Assembly (NCBI GenBank): GCA_003134965.1
Contig: PLDA01000002.1
Span: forward strand, 1,860,001 to 1,924,000
Direction: 5' to 3'
DNA from: Vulcanimicrobium winogradskyi
Lineage (GTDB): Bacteria > Vulcanimicrobiota > Vulcanimicrobiia > Vulcanimicrobiales > Vulcanimicrobiaceae
Length of the DNA: 64,000 nucleotides
Positions within the stretch are counted from its first letter, which is position 1. Each line of letters opens with the position of its first letter. The notes beneath the pieces are model-generated. The model saw only the letters and a program-made list of their open reading frames with translations. It was not told the origin of the DNA and searched no databases. This document shows, one piece after another, positions 16,322 through 24,903 of this stretch. A program made the translations under genes and the position numbers.

Positions 16322-18103
16322 TTAGCTGAGTGCGAAGATCGTGACCGGCTCAGTGCGACCGCGAATCTTCGCGATCATCTTTTCGGCGGGCGGCGGTTCG
16401 TAGACGCGCGTGTAGGTGCGCTCGTCGACGTAGGTGCGACCGGGCGGCGCTGCGCCTTGCAACCGGCTGGCGAGGTTCGCCGCGTCGCCGATGACGGTGT
16501 AGTCCATGCGCTTGGGGCTGCCGATGTGGCCGGCGACGACGTCGCCGGTCGCGACGCCGATCGCGAGCTGAAGCGGTTTGCCGTCGGCCAGGATCGTGGC
16601 GGCGGCGTGGTGCAGCGCCGCGGCGACGGCCAGCGCGCGCGTCGCATCGTCGTCGCGCACGCGCGGCGGTCCGAAGACGACCATCAGCCCGTCGCCGTAG
16701 AACTTGTCGAGCAGCCCGTCGTGCTCGAACACGATCTGCACCGCCGCGCTGAAGAAATGGTTGAGGATGTCGACGACCTCTTCGGCGTCGAGACGCTCAG
16801 CCAGCTCGGTGAAGGCGACGATGTCGGCGAACAGGACCGTCGCGGTCGCGCGTTCGCCGCCGAGCGCAACGCCGCCAGGCGCCCGCATCAGCTGTTCGAC
16901 GACGTGCGGTGCGAGGTAACGCGCGAACGCATCTCCGATCGCCCGGCGCTGTTCGACGTCCGCGGCATGCAGGCGTTCCAGCTTGCGGCGTTCGGTGAGA
17001 TCGGTCACCGCGATCGCCCAGCCGTGTTGCCCAGCGTCATCGGGGAGGTCCAGCGGTGCGGTGCGCACCTCCAACTGCAGCGTGCCGCGCGTCGGATGGT
17101 GCGCCTCGAGTTCCGCCGGCTTGGACGGCATCAAGTTGTCCCCGAGGATGATCGTGATCCCCGGGATCAGCGCTTCGAGCGCGCGCACCGGCCGGCCGAG
17201 CATCGTGGCGCCGCTGACCCCGAACGTTTCGGCGGCAGCGTCGTTGAAGCTCGCGATCGCGCCGCTCCCGTCGACGGTGACGACGCCGCTCGTGATCGAG
17301 CCCAGCACGCGCGCCTGCAGCCGCTCCAACCGGCTGATCTCGGCGACTTGGACGCGTAGAGCATCGAACAGGCGCGCGTTCTCGATCGCCAGCGCGGCTT
17401 GGTTCGCGAACGCCGTGAGCAAGTCGGGATCGTGCGGTGAGAAGAGGCCGGGCGCGACGCGCGAGTCGAGGTAGACGACGCCGATCGTGCGCGCCTTGAT
17501 CGCGAGCGGAACGCAGATGATCGAGCGCAGGCGGAGCGCGCGCACCGACAGGTTGATGTTGAAGCGCGGATCCTGCTGCGCGTCGGTCGTCACGATCGGC
17601 TCGCCGGTCTCGAAGACGCGCCGCACTGTCGTCTGCGAAGGGCGCATGTCGTCGCCCTCAACCGTCGCACGGTCGATCCCGTACGTCGTGGTGAGCTCGA
17701 GTTTTCCGCCGGCGTCGGCGATCATCACGAACCCGCGTTCGGCCTTCATCACTTCGACCGCGGTGTCGAGGACGTGCCGAAGGACGACGTCCAGCTCCAG
17801 CGAGGAGTTGACGGTTTCGGCGACGCGACCGAGCGTCCGGAGCTTGGTCAGCTCGCGCTCCAGGTTCGTCGACGACGCCGCGAGACGGCTCTGCAAAGAG
17901 GCTCGTTCGAGGGCCAGCGTCTCGTAGGCGCGCTCGGCACCGGCGACCGCGGCGATCAGGCCGGCGTCGCCGGTCGCCGCCGCACGCCCCCGCAGTGCAG
18001 CGAGCGGATCGCCCCCGGAGGAGGCGTTCAGCGCGTCGGACACAGGGCGGAGGACGCCGGCACCCCGGGCTGGTTCCTCATTTCTCGGCAACGTTCCGCT
18101 CAT
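16322..18103 (-). CDS. GAF-PAS-class III adenylate cyclase
   Basis: A 593-residue soluble protein; ATG at 18103. Order: N-terminal coiled coil (about 30-90), GAF domain (about 95-250; RSIICVPLAIKARTIGVVYL), PAS-like domain (about 275-375; VTVDGSGAIASFNDAAAETF), then a class III cyclase domain. Catalytic features: metal Asp in LFADIVAFTELAE, second Asp in KFYGDGLMVVFGPP, and KRMDYTVIGDAANLASRLQG, where the Lys and Asp favour ATP. It should make cAMP in response to a small-molecule signal. It is divergent from the flagellar operon with only about 23 bases between the start codons, so the two may share regulation. Confidence 0.88.
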   Translation of the reverse strand: MSGTLPRNEEPARGAGVLRPVSDALNASSGGDPLAALRGRAAATGDAGLIAAVAGAERAYETLALERASLQSRLAASSTNLERELTKLRTLGRVAETVNSSLELDVVLRHVLDTAVEVMKAERGFVMIADAGGKLELTTTYGIDRATVEGDDMRPSQTTVRRVFETGEPIVTTDAQQDPRFNINLSVRALRLRSIICVPLAIKARTIGVVYLDSRVAPGLFSPHDPDLLTAFANQAALAIENARLFDALRVQVAEISRLERLQARVLGSITSGVVTVDGSGAIASFNDAAAETFGVSGATMLGRPVRALEALIPGITIILGDNLMPSKPAELEAHHPTRGTLQLEVRTAPLDLPDDAGQHGWAIAVTDLTERRKLERLHAADVEQRRAIGDAFARYLAPHVVEQLMRAPGGVALGGERATATVLFADIVAFTELAERLDAEEVVDILNHFFSAAVQIVFEHDGLLDKFYGDGLMVVFGPPRVRDDDATRALAVAAALHHAAATILADGKPLQLAIGVATGDVVAGHIGSPKRMDYTVIGDAANLASRLQGAAPPGRTYVDERTYTRVYEPPPAEKMIAKIRGRTEPVTIFALS

Positions 18104-18126
18104 ATCGATCCGCGATGCTACAAGCC

Positions 18127-18318
18127 ATGACGAACGACCCGATCTTTCCGTCCGCCGGCGCGGCGCTCGCCGCGCGCGAGCACGTCGAACGGCTCGCGCC
18201 GGATGCCGCTCGTGACGAACGCGCGTCGGGGCGCCTGGCGAAGGCGGCCCTGTTCGAGGAAGCCTTGCTCGGCGCGCTGCGCGCCCACGTCGCGGCGCTC
18301 CGGATGGTGGCGAAATGA
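18127..18318 (+). CDS. Small protein at the flgB position, possible reduced FlgB
   Basis: A 63-residue protein from ATG 18127 (ATG 18115 is also possible). It sits directly before flgC-fliE-fliF, where flgB is normally found, and overlaps flgC by four bases (ATGA). The C-terminal ALFEEALLGALRAHVAALRMVAK could correspond to the C-terminal rod helix of FlgB, but the usual N-terminal rod motif is missing and FlgB is normally about 130 residues. The identity is inference from position. Confidence 0.45.
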   Translation: MTNDPIFPSAGAALAAREHVERLAPDAARDERASGRLAKAALFEEALLGALRAHVAALRMVAK

Positions 18319-18683
18319 GCGAGTTCAACCTCTTGTCGATCGCCGCCGACGGGATGGGCGTGCAGCGCACGCTGCTCGACGTGGCGGCGCGGAACGTCGC
18401 CGCGGCGCAGGCGTCGACGCTGCAGCATCCATATCCGCGGCTCGTCGCGCGTTTCGCGACCCGCGATCCCGAGGATGCCTTCATCGCGCTCCCCGGCGAC
18501 GACGAGGACGGCGACGCTTCCGGGACGAGCTTCACCGGGACCGTGGCGTCGGGCGAGACCGCCGACGCGCTGACCGAGATGATCGCCGTGCTCGATGCGC
18601 AGCGCGCGTACGAAGCGAATGCGAGCGTGTTCGACGTCGGCAAGAAGCTCGCCGATCGCACGCTCGACGTGGGGCGGCTCTGA
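18315..18683 (+). CDS. flgC: Flagellar basal-body rod protein FlgC
   Basis: A 122-residue protein. The N-terminal IAADGMGVQRTLLDVAARNV is the rod-protein helix, and the C-terminal ALTEMIAVLDAQRAYEANAS with DVGKKLADRTLDV is the classic FlgC/FlgG end. Shorter than usual (about 135). It assembles the proximal rod in the periplasm after export through the type III gate. Overlaps both neighbours by single start/stop junctions. Confidence 0.8.
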   Translation: MSEFNLLSIAADGMGVQRTLLDVAARNVAAAQASTLQHPYPRLVARFATRDPEDAFIALPGDDEDGDASGTSFTGTVASGETADALTEMIAVLDAQRAYEANASVFDVGKKLADRTLDVGRL

Positions 18684-18955
18684 TGCGCGTCGACCTTCTC
18701 GTCCCGGACGGTCCGCCGGCCCCGCTCGGACCGCAGCCGGAGCCGGCGCCGAACGCCTTCCAGCGTCTCGTCGACGCGGCCGGCGCGATCCTCGAGGGCG
18801 CCGACCGGGCCGAAGCGGCGTTCGCCTCACGGCGCGGCGGCCTCCAGGAGATGGTCGTCGAGCGCGCCCGCGCCGACATCGCCCTGCAGATCGCGGCGAG
18901 CGCAGCGCAGCGTACCGCGCAGTCGATCTCGACCTTGCTCGCGACGCAGATCTGA
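18683..18955 (+). CDS. fliE: Flagellar hook-basal body protein FliE
   Basis: A 90-residue protein, ATG overlapping the flgC stop. The C-terminal segment LQEMVVERARADIALQIAAS and AQRTAQSISTLLATQI matches FliE, which links the rod to the MS ring and export gate. The N-terminal half is Pro-rich and not conserved. The position between flgC and fliF supports the call. Confidence 0.75.
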   Translation: MRVDLLVPDGPPAPLGPQPEPAPNAFQRLVDAAGAILEGADRAEAAFASRRGGLQEMVVERARADIALQIAASAAQRTAQSISTLLATQI

Positions 18956-18958
18956 GCG

Positions 18959-20419
18959 ATGACGCCGGCGGCCGTTCTCACGCGCGTTCGCGCTTCGTCG
19001 CCACGCGCGCGCCTGCTCGGCGCTGGCGCGTTCCTGATCGCAGTCGCGGTCGCGGTGCTCGGGTTCGCCGCCTCGCGCGATACGCGCGTCGCGCTGTTCG
19101 CGACGCCGTTGCGCGGCGACCAACTCGCCGAGGTCGAGCAGCGGCTCGCCGCCTGGAACGTCCCGCACGCGAGTTCGGCCGACAACGTGCGCGTCGCGCA
19201 CGGGAAGCGCGGCGAACTGCTGCTGCGGCTCGCGCTGGCCGGCGTCCCGCACGCGCACCTGGCGGGCAGCGCCGAAGCGCTCGCCCACGTCGGAGCGCTC
19301 ACCCCGCAAAGCGTCCTCGAGGCGCAGACGCGCGACGCGCTCGCCGCCGACCTTGCGCTGGGGCTGCGCGGCGTCGACGGCGTCGCCGACGCGCGCATCG
19401 TGATCGCACCGTCAAGCGGCGGCGTGTACGCCGACGAACCGCATCGTGATGCGAGCGCGAGCGTGCGCGTGACGCTCGCGCCCGGAGCACGGCTGGCGGC
19501 ACGGACCGTCGCGGGGATCAAGGCGTTCGTCGCCGGCGGTGTTCCGGGACTCGATGCCGAGCGCGTCACGGTGCTCGACGACCGCGGCCCGGCGCTCGAC
19601 GGCGACGGCGGTGACGATGCGGACGTGCAGGGAGCGTTGCAGAGCGCGCTCGACGCGGCGTTCGGAGCCGGCGCGACGATCGTACGCGCCCATCGTGAGC
19701 CGCTCGGCGAGCAACGCGAGGTGCGCGACGTGCGCCGCGCTGCGCAGGGCGGGCCGCTCACTCGGAGCACGAGCGACGAGCGCTACGCGTCCAGCGCGAA
19801 AAAATACTCCAAGAACAGCGCGACCGAGGACCGCGGCAGCGAGACGCGCGAGGAACGGCGCGTCGCATCCGCCGCGGCGACCCTACGCCTGACCGTTGCG
19901 GTCTTCGTCGACGCCGCGCGCGGCCTCGACCTGGCGAAGATCCGCGCGCTGGCCGCCGCGACGGCCGGGATCCGGGGGGATCGGGGCGACGCGCTCAGCG
20001 TCGAGGCCGTCGCGTTCGGCGACGGCTCGCTGGATGCTCCGCACGCCGCACGAGCGCCGGCGTGGGCGCTGCCGTTCGCGAGCCTGCTGCCGCAACTGCT
20101 GACCGGCGCGACCCTGGTACTCGCGGTGGCGTTCGGTGCGCGGCCGCTCGCGGGAGTCGCAGTGCGCGCGATCGACCGCGCGGCTGCACGCGGCGCGGCG
20201 CGCGGCGTCGCCGGCATACCGCCTGCGCGCGTGTACGCCGCGCTCGACGGGGAACCGCCGCACGTTGCGGCGGCGATCATCTCGTCGCTGCCGACGGTCA
20301 TCGCCGCCGCGGTGCTCGAGCTCTATCCGCCGGAGGCGCGCGCCGCGATCGTGCGCCGCCTCGCGCGCGCCAACTCCGCACTGGTCCCCGCACCCGAGGA
20401 GCTGATTCGTGAGCGCTGA
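18959..20419 (+). CDS. fliF: Flagellar MS-ring protein FliF with FliG-like C-terminal segment
   Basis: A 486-residue protein. First transmembrane helix about residues 19-38 (LGAGAFLIAVAVAVLGFAAS); periplasmic ring-building region with QSVLEAQTRDALAADLALG, VADARIVIAPS and SASVRVTLAPG; a Lys/Ser-rich variable region about 270-300; second transmembrane helix about 365-395. After it, instead of the usual short FliG-binding tail, there is LDGEPPHVAAAIISSLPTVI followed by a VLELYPPEARAAIVRRL stretch, which aligns well with the FliG middle domain (compare EHPQTIALILSHL). There is no separate fliG before fliH. This looks like a natural FliF-FliG(M) fusion. Confidence 0.85.
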   Translation: MTPAAVLTRVRASSPRARLLGAGAFLIAVAVAVLGFAASRDTRVALFATPLRGDQLAEVEQRLAAWNVPHASSADNVRVAHGKRGELLLRLALAGVPHAHLAGSAEALAHVGALTPQSVLEAQTRDALAADLALGLRGVDGVADARIVIAPSSGGVYADEPHRDASASVRVTLAPGARLAARTVAGIKAFVAGGVPGLDAERVTVLDDRGPALDGDGGDDADVQGALQSALDAAFGAGATIVRAHREPLGEQREVRDVRRAAQGGPLTRSTSDERYASSAKKYSKNSATEDRGSETREERRVASAAATLRLTVAVFVDAARGLDLAKIRALAAATAGIRGDRGDALSVEAVAFGDGSLDAPHAARAPAWALPFASLLPQLLTGATLVLAVAFGARPLAGVAVRAIDRAAARGAARGVAGIPPARVYAALDGEPPHVAAAIISSLPTVIAAAVLELYPPEARAAIVRRLARANSALVPAPEELIRER

Positions 20420-20900
20420 GTTCATCGCGCTCGCCGACCTGCTGCGCGGTGTGCCGCTGCCCGCGGAGCCGGTGACGCCCGTCGTTCCCATCGTCGAAGA
20501 GGCCGCGGTTCGTACCGACGACGTCGCGGCGGACGCCGGCGGCTCGGCTGCGGACGAGGTCGCCGCAGCGTTGCGCGAAGCGCGCCTGTTTCGCGCGCGG
20601 CTGGCGGATGCGTTCGACGACGCGGCGGAACGGCTCGTTCGCGAGCTGGCCGCCGACGTTCTCGCGCGCGAACTGCGGCTCGCCCCGTGCGACCTGGCGA
20701 GCATCGTGCAGCGCGTTGCCGCGCGCGCACCGGCCGTTCGCGTCCGCGTCGCGCCGGCCGACGTCGCGCGCGTTACCGGGATCGCCGTGCTCGCGGATCC
20801 CGCGCTGTGCGCCGGTGATGCGATCGTCGAAGTCGCCGGCGGCGCGCTCGACGCGCGCCTCGGCGTGCGCCTCGCGACCGTCCTCGAGGCGTTCGCGTGA
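20409..20900 (+). CDS. fliH: Flagellar export ATPase regulator FliH
   Basis: A 163-residue protein between fliF and fliI, the standard fliH position. It has a Pro-rich N-terminus, an acidic helix DEVAAALREARLFRARLADAF, and the FliH/SctL C-terminal pattern VRVRVAPADVARVTGIAVL with a DARLGVRLATVLEAF end. FliH dimers hold FliI in check and dock it at the export gate and C-ring. Overlaps fliF by 11 bases and fliI by four. Confidence 0.8.
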   Translation: MSAEFIALADLLRGVPLPAEPVTPVVPIVEEAAVRTDDVAADAGGSAADEVAAALREARLFRARLADAFDDAAERLVRELAADVLARELRLAPCDLASIVQRVAARAPAVRVRVAPADVARVTGIAVLADPALCAGDAIVEVAGGALDARLGVRLATVLEAFA

Positions 20901-22138
20901 TTGCGCGCCCGACCGGCAGCGTCGTCGCGACGCGCGGTCAGCTGGTCGAGGCCGAGCTTCCCTTCGCGCGCGTCGGCGACGGCGTCCGCATCTGCGCGCG
21001 CGACGTGCGCGTCAACGCGCGGATCGCCGCGCTGCGCGGTGCCCGTGCGGTTCTGGCGCCGTTCGGCGCGCTCGACGGCGTCGCGGGCGGCGACCGCGTC
21101 GAAGCCGAGCCCGCGGTCCTCGCGCTCCCGCTCGGCACGACGTTGCTCGGACGCGCCGTCGACGCCGTAGGCGCGCCGCTCGACGGCCGTCCGCGGCCGC
21201 TCGGACGGCAGTTCACGACCGATGCCGCGCCGCTCGCGGTCGGTGCGCGGCGTCCGTGCAGCGCGGTCTGCTGGACCGGCGTGCGCGCGATCGACGGGCC
21301 GCTGGCGATCGGCCGGGGTTCCCGCATCGGTCTGTTCGGCGCACCCGGCGCGGGAAAATCGACGCTGCTCGACCTGATCGTGCGCGGCGCGCGCGCCGAC
21401 GCCGTCGTGGTCGGCCTCATCGGCGAGCGCGGGCGGGAGGCGGAGCGCCGGCTCGCAAGCCTCGACGCGCGTTCGACCCTGGTCTGCGCGACCGGCGACC
21501 GCGCGCCGGCCGAACGGGTTCGTGCCGCCGAGGTCGCCTTCGCGCAGGCTGCGGCGCTGCGCGCGCGAGGGCTGGACGTGCTGCTGGTCCTCGACTCGCT
21601 GGCGCGGGTGGCGATCGCAGCGCGCGAGCTCGCCCTCGCGGCCGGCGAACCGCCGGGCCGCGGCGGTTACCCGCCCAGCGTCTTCGGCTTCCTGGCGCGG
21701 CTGCTCGAGCGCGCCGGCGCCACTGGCAGCGGCAGCGTTACGCTGATCGCGACCGTGCTCTCCGACGGTCCGGACGAGCGCGATCCGGTCTCGGAGGCGG
21801 CCCGGGCGGCGCTCGACGGACATTTCGTTCTGGCCGAGCGGCTCGCGCGCGCCGGCCGGTTCCCCGCGATCGACGTCGCCGCCAGCGCGAGCCGTACGCT
21901 CGCAGAGGTCGCCGCCCCCGCGCACCTCGCCGCGGCGCGCGTTCTGCGGTCGGCGATCGCCGCGCTCGACGAGTCGCGCGATGCGCGGGCGTTGGGCCTG
22001 GCCACCGCCGACCCGTTCCTGCTCCGCTGCGTCGCGCTGGAGCCGTCGATCGAGGCGTTCTTGCGGCAAGGCTCCGAGCCGTCGGAACCCGCCACGACCC
22101 TCACGGAACTCACCCGGCTCGCCGATATCCTCACATGA
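20897..22138 (+). CDS. fliI: Flagellum-specific export ATPase FliI
   Basis: A 413-residue enzyme with a GTG start. Walker A is GAPGAGKST at about residues 148-156, preceded by VRAIDGPLAIGRGSRIGLF. Walker B is DVLLVLDSLARVA. GLIGERGREAERRL carries the catalytic glutamate, and RAGRFPAIDVAASASRT is typical of F1-beta-like export ATPases. It unfolds and delivers substrates to the FlhA gate. Slightly shorter than most FliI proteins (430-450). Confidence 0.92.
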   Translation: MIARPTGSVVATRGQLVEAELPFARVGDGVRICARDVRVNARIAALRGARAVLAPFGALDGVAGGDRVEAEPAVLALPLGTTLLGRAVDAVGAPLDGRPRPLGRQFTTDAAPLAVGARRPCSAVCWTGVRAIDGPLAIGRGSRIGLFGAPGAGKSTLLDLIVRGARADAVVVGLIGERGREAERRLASLDARSTLVCATGDRAPAERVRAAEVAFAQAAALRARGLDVLLVLDSLARVAIAARELALAAGEPPGRGGYPPSVFGFLARLLERAGATGSGSVTLIATVLSDGPDERDPVSEAARAALDGHFVLAERLARAGRFPAIDVAASASRTLAEVAAPAHLAAARVLRSAIAALDESRDARALGLATADPFLLRCVALEPSIEAFLRQGSEPSEPATTLTELTRLADILT

Positions 22139-22755
22139 TGGACGTCTTCGCCGAGATCGCCGCGGTCCAGAACCGGATCGCGGAGATCACCGGGGCTCCC
22201 GCTCCGGGGAGCGCGCCGCCCGAGCTTGCGGCAGGCGCGCCCCGCTTCGCGACCGCGCTGGCCGCCGCGCTGCGGCCGGGAAATTCAGCCCTCGGGCTGC
22301 AGGCGGGCGGCGCGGACGCGCCCGGGAGCGGCGTCCCGGCGACGGTCTCGGCGCCCGTGCCGCCGGCGCAGATCGACGCGCTGGTCGAGCAGAACGCCGC
22401 GACCTGGCAGGTCGATCCGGCGCTCATCAAGGCCGTGATCGCGAACGAATCGGGATTCAACGCGAACGCCACCTCGAAGGTCGGTGCGCAGGGGCTCATG
22501 CAGCTGATGCCCGAAACCGCGGCGTCGCTCGGCGTGCGCGATGCGTACGATCCGGCGCAGAACGTCGCCGGTGGCGCCCGCTATCTGCGCGGCTTGCTCG
22601 ACCGGTTCGGCGGCGACAAGCGGCTGGCGATCGCGGCATACAATGCGGGTCCGGGTGCGGTGGAGAAGTACCGTGACGTACCCCCGTATGCGGAGACCCG
22701 CAACTACGTTCAAAACGTCCTGGCTTCGTTCGACAAGTACAGCAGCGCTCGCTAG
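22135..22755 (+). CDS. Lytic transglycosylase (SLT domain), flagellar operon
   Basis: A 206-residue protein; the start MMDVFAEIAAVQNRIAEITG overlaps the fliI stop. Residues about 85-200 form a goose-lysozyme-type SLT domain: VIANESGFNANATS with the catalytic Glu, GAQGLMQLMPETA, and LAIAAYNAGPGAVEKY. It cleaves peptidoglycan, probably to let the rod through the wall, replacing the FlgJ muramidase. There is no clear signal peptide, so export may go through the flagellar gate (inference). Its last 68 bases also encode the start of the next gene. Confidence 0.85.
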   Translation: MMDVFAEIAAVQNRIAEITGAPAPGSAPPELAAGAPRFATALAAALRPGNSALGLQAGGADAPGSGVPATVSAPVPPAQIDALVEQNAATWQVDPALIKAVIANESGFNANATSKVGAQGLMQLMPETAASLGVRDAYDPAQNVAGGARYLRGLLDRFGGDKRLAIAAYNAGPGAVEKYRDVPPYAETRNYVQNVLASFDKYSSAR

Positions 22756-24292
22756 CGCGCTGCTGTTTTCGCTCGTCTCGCCCGCCGCAGCGAAGCCTGC
22801 GGCGGCCGGACCCGACGTGCCCGTCACGACGATTCTCGCCGCCTACGACCGGGCGACGCACGCCGACGAGGTCACGACGCTCCACGCCGAGGGGACGCTG
22901 GCCGGCGAGGGGCTCACGGGTACGTTTCGCATCGTACGCGACGGAAAGAACGAACGCGAGGACGACGTGCTCGGCCCGCGCAGCGAGACCTCGCTGAAGG
23001 TCGGTGACCGCTTCTACGTGCGCAATGCGAACGGCAACGTGCGCGAGCTGCGGGGGTACCTGCGGCGGCGCGCGCGCACCGAAGAGCTGATCGACTCGGG
23101 CGAGTTCGTCCGGCATCCCGAACTCACGCGGTTCGCGGGCTGGGGCCAGGCCGGCGGCACGAACGCGTGGCGGCTCGAGGTGAACGCCGTGGGCGGCGAG
23201 CCGGAGACGATGTGGATCGATCCCGCTACCGGTCTGCCGCTCCGGCTCGAGTATCTCGACGGCGACGGTCCCTCGTTCGTCGACTACTCCGACTGGCGCG
23301 ACGTCAACGGCCGCAAGATCGCGTTTCGCAACGTGATAAGCGACGGCGACCACCGTTTCGACACCGTGCAGCAGATCGCGGCGGTGCAGCTCGACCAGCC
23401 GGTCGACGCCGCGAACTTCGCGCCGCTCACTCCGCGCACGCTCAGCGGCGAGGGCGTTCACGTCGTTCCGCTGATCGAGCGCGACGGCCACGTCGGCGTG
23501 ACGGTCCGCATCGCGGACAAGGATTGGTTTTTTCTGCTCGACACGGGCGCGCAGTCGATCCTGGTCGACGGTGCGGTGCTCAAAGCCGCGGGCGTCGCCG
23601 GTCAGGGGGAGATGGAGGTGCGGGGCGCCGCGCGCAGCGGCGGGCTGAGCGCCGCGGTGCTGCCTCGCCTCGAGATCGACGGTGCGGCGATGAACGACGT
23701 CGTCGTCTCGTCGCTCGACATCGCGCGCAGCCTCGGTGGCGGCCTTCGCATCGACGGGATCCTCGGCTATCCGTTCTTCGCCTCGGCGGTCGTCGAGATG
23801 GATTTCGCGCACCACCTGCTTCGGTTCGGACCGCCCGGTTCGTTCGCGCCGCAGGGAACCCACGTCGATCTCGACGTCGACCGCGAGCTCGCCGAAGCGA
23901 CGCTGCGCATCAACAACCGCCTCGACGCACCGTTCATCGTCGACACCGGTAACAGCGGCGAAATGCTGATCTACCGGCCGTTCCTCGAGGCCCATCCCGG
24001 GGTCGTCCCGTTCTCGGCCGCCTCGTCGTGGAACTACGGGATCGGCGGCGCGAACGCGACGTACCGCACCTCGCTCGACACGCTGAAGCTCGGCGAGTAC
24101 GAACTCTACCGCCGCAGCGTCGACGTCGTGTTGGCCAAGGAGGGTGCGTTCGCGGATCGGGTCGACGCGGGCAACGTCGGGCTCGGCGTGCTCCGCAACT
24201 TCGTCGCGACGTTCGATCTCGCCAACGCGGCGATGTACGTGGCGCGCGGCGAGCAGTTCGACGACGGCAGCTCGCGCACCGCGCGCCGCTAG
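22688..24292 (+). CDS. Secreted retropepsin-like aspartyl protease with two DTG motifs
   Basis: A 534-residue protein. ATG at 22688 gives MRRPATTFKTSW followed by a hydrophobic core and an AAAKP cleavage region, a good signal peptide; this makes it overlap the transglycosylase gene by 68 bases. Residues about 40-240 form a lipoprotein-carrier-like domain (ETMWIDPATGLPLRLEYLDG). Two aspartyl-protease motifs follow: FFLLDTGAQSILVDG and FIVDTGNSGEMLI, with LRIDGILGYPFF and NVGLGVLRNF as flap-like elements. Periplasmic. Why it sits within the flagellar genes is unclear. Confidence 0.75.
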   Translation: MRRPATTFKTSWLRSTSTAALASALLFSLVSPAAAKPAAAGPDVPVTTILAAYDRATHADEVTTLHAEGTLAGEGLTGTFRIVRDGKNEREDDVLGPRSETSLKVGDRFYVRNANGNVRELRGYLRRRARTEELIDSGEFVRHPELTRFAGWGQAGGTNAWRLEVNAVGGEPETMWIDPATGLPLRLEYLDGDGPSFVDYSDWRDVNGRKIAFRNVISDGDHRFDTVQQIAAVQLDQPVDAANFAPLTPRTLSGEGVHVVPLIERDGHVGVTVRIADKDWFFLLDTGAQSILVDGAVLKAAGVAGQGEMEVRGAARSGGLSAAVLPRLEIDGAAMNDVVVSSLDIARSLGGGLRIDGILGYPFFASAVVEMDFAHHLLRFGPPGSFAPQGTHVDLDVDRELAEATLRINNRLDAPFIVDTGNSGEMLIYRPFLEAHPGVVPFSAASSWNYGIGGANATYRTSLDTLKLGEYELYRRSVDVVLAKEGAFADRVDAGNVGLGVLRNFVATFDLANAAMYVARGEQFDDGSSRTARR

Positions 24293-24375
24293 CAGCGCGC
24301 GCCGCGCGGCAACAACCGCGTCACACGCGCGGTGCCGCGCGTGCCGTATGGTCGGCTCGGAGGAACCGACCAACT

Positions 24376-24903
24376 ATGCAGCAGACCACCGGCGTCGCGG
24401 TCCTCGCGACGCAGCTCGCCCAGACCGACCGCCGCGCGCTTTCACAGGCGTGGTACAGCGCGCTCCATTTCGCCGACCGCTCCGTCGCCGCTACGCCGGC
24501 GGCCGGCGCAGCCGTGTCGCAGCGCTCGCAGCAGCGCGGGCTGTCGCTTGCGACTCCCGCGCCGCATCCCGCCGCCGAGTCGGTGCGGAGCGGTGGCCGC
24601 CCTTCGTCACGCGCCGCCGCTCCGCGCGCGACGAGCGCCGAAGCGCCCGAACGACGGATCGCGCGCAGCGACCTCGCGCGCCGCATCGAGCGCGGCCTGG
24701 CGCACCGCACGCCGCGTAACGGGGCCGCATCGTTCGCGATTCGCGCCGGCGGTGGGCGGATCCATCTGGTCGTTCGCTCCGATGGAGCGCGCACCCGCGT
24801 CGTCGCCGTCTGCGCGCCGCCGCTGCGCGAGCGCGTCGAACGTGCGCTCGCGCAGGCGCGCTTCGTGCTGGCCGGACGCGGCGTCCGAACGGAGGTCGCG
24901 TGA
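24376..24903 (+). CDS. FliK-like protein (flagellar operon)
   Basis: A 175-residue protein. The N-terminal two-thirds is low-complexity Ala/Arg/Ser/Pro (disordered). The C-terminal part, IRAGGGRIHLVVRSDGARTR followed by LRERVERALAQARFVLAGRG, resembles the FliK C-terminal (Flg_hook) domain pattern: a strand of the target molecule's basis vector, then a helix, then AGLxV. FliK measures hook length and switches FlhB specificity. The match is weak and rests partly on position before a hook/rod-like gene. Confidence 0.45.
   Translation: MQQTTGVAVLATQLAQTDRRALSQAWYSALHFADRSVAATPAAGAAVSQRSQQRGLSLATPAPHPAAESVRSGGRPSSRAAAPRATSAEAPERRIARSDLARRIERGLAHRTPRNGAASFAIRAGGGRIHLVVRSDGARTRVVAVCAPPLRERVERALAQARFVLAGRGVRTEVA

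Noticed and set aside
16128..16325. A 65-codon plus-strand frame between the small membrane protein and the cyclase
   Set aside because: Its composition is not protein-like, it spans the 13-bp direct repeats, and it has no ribosome site.
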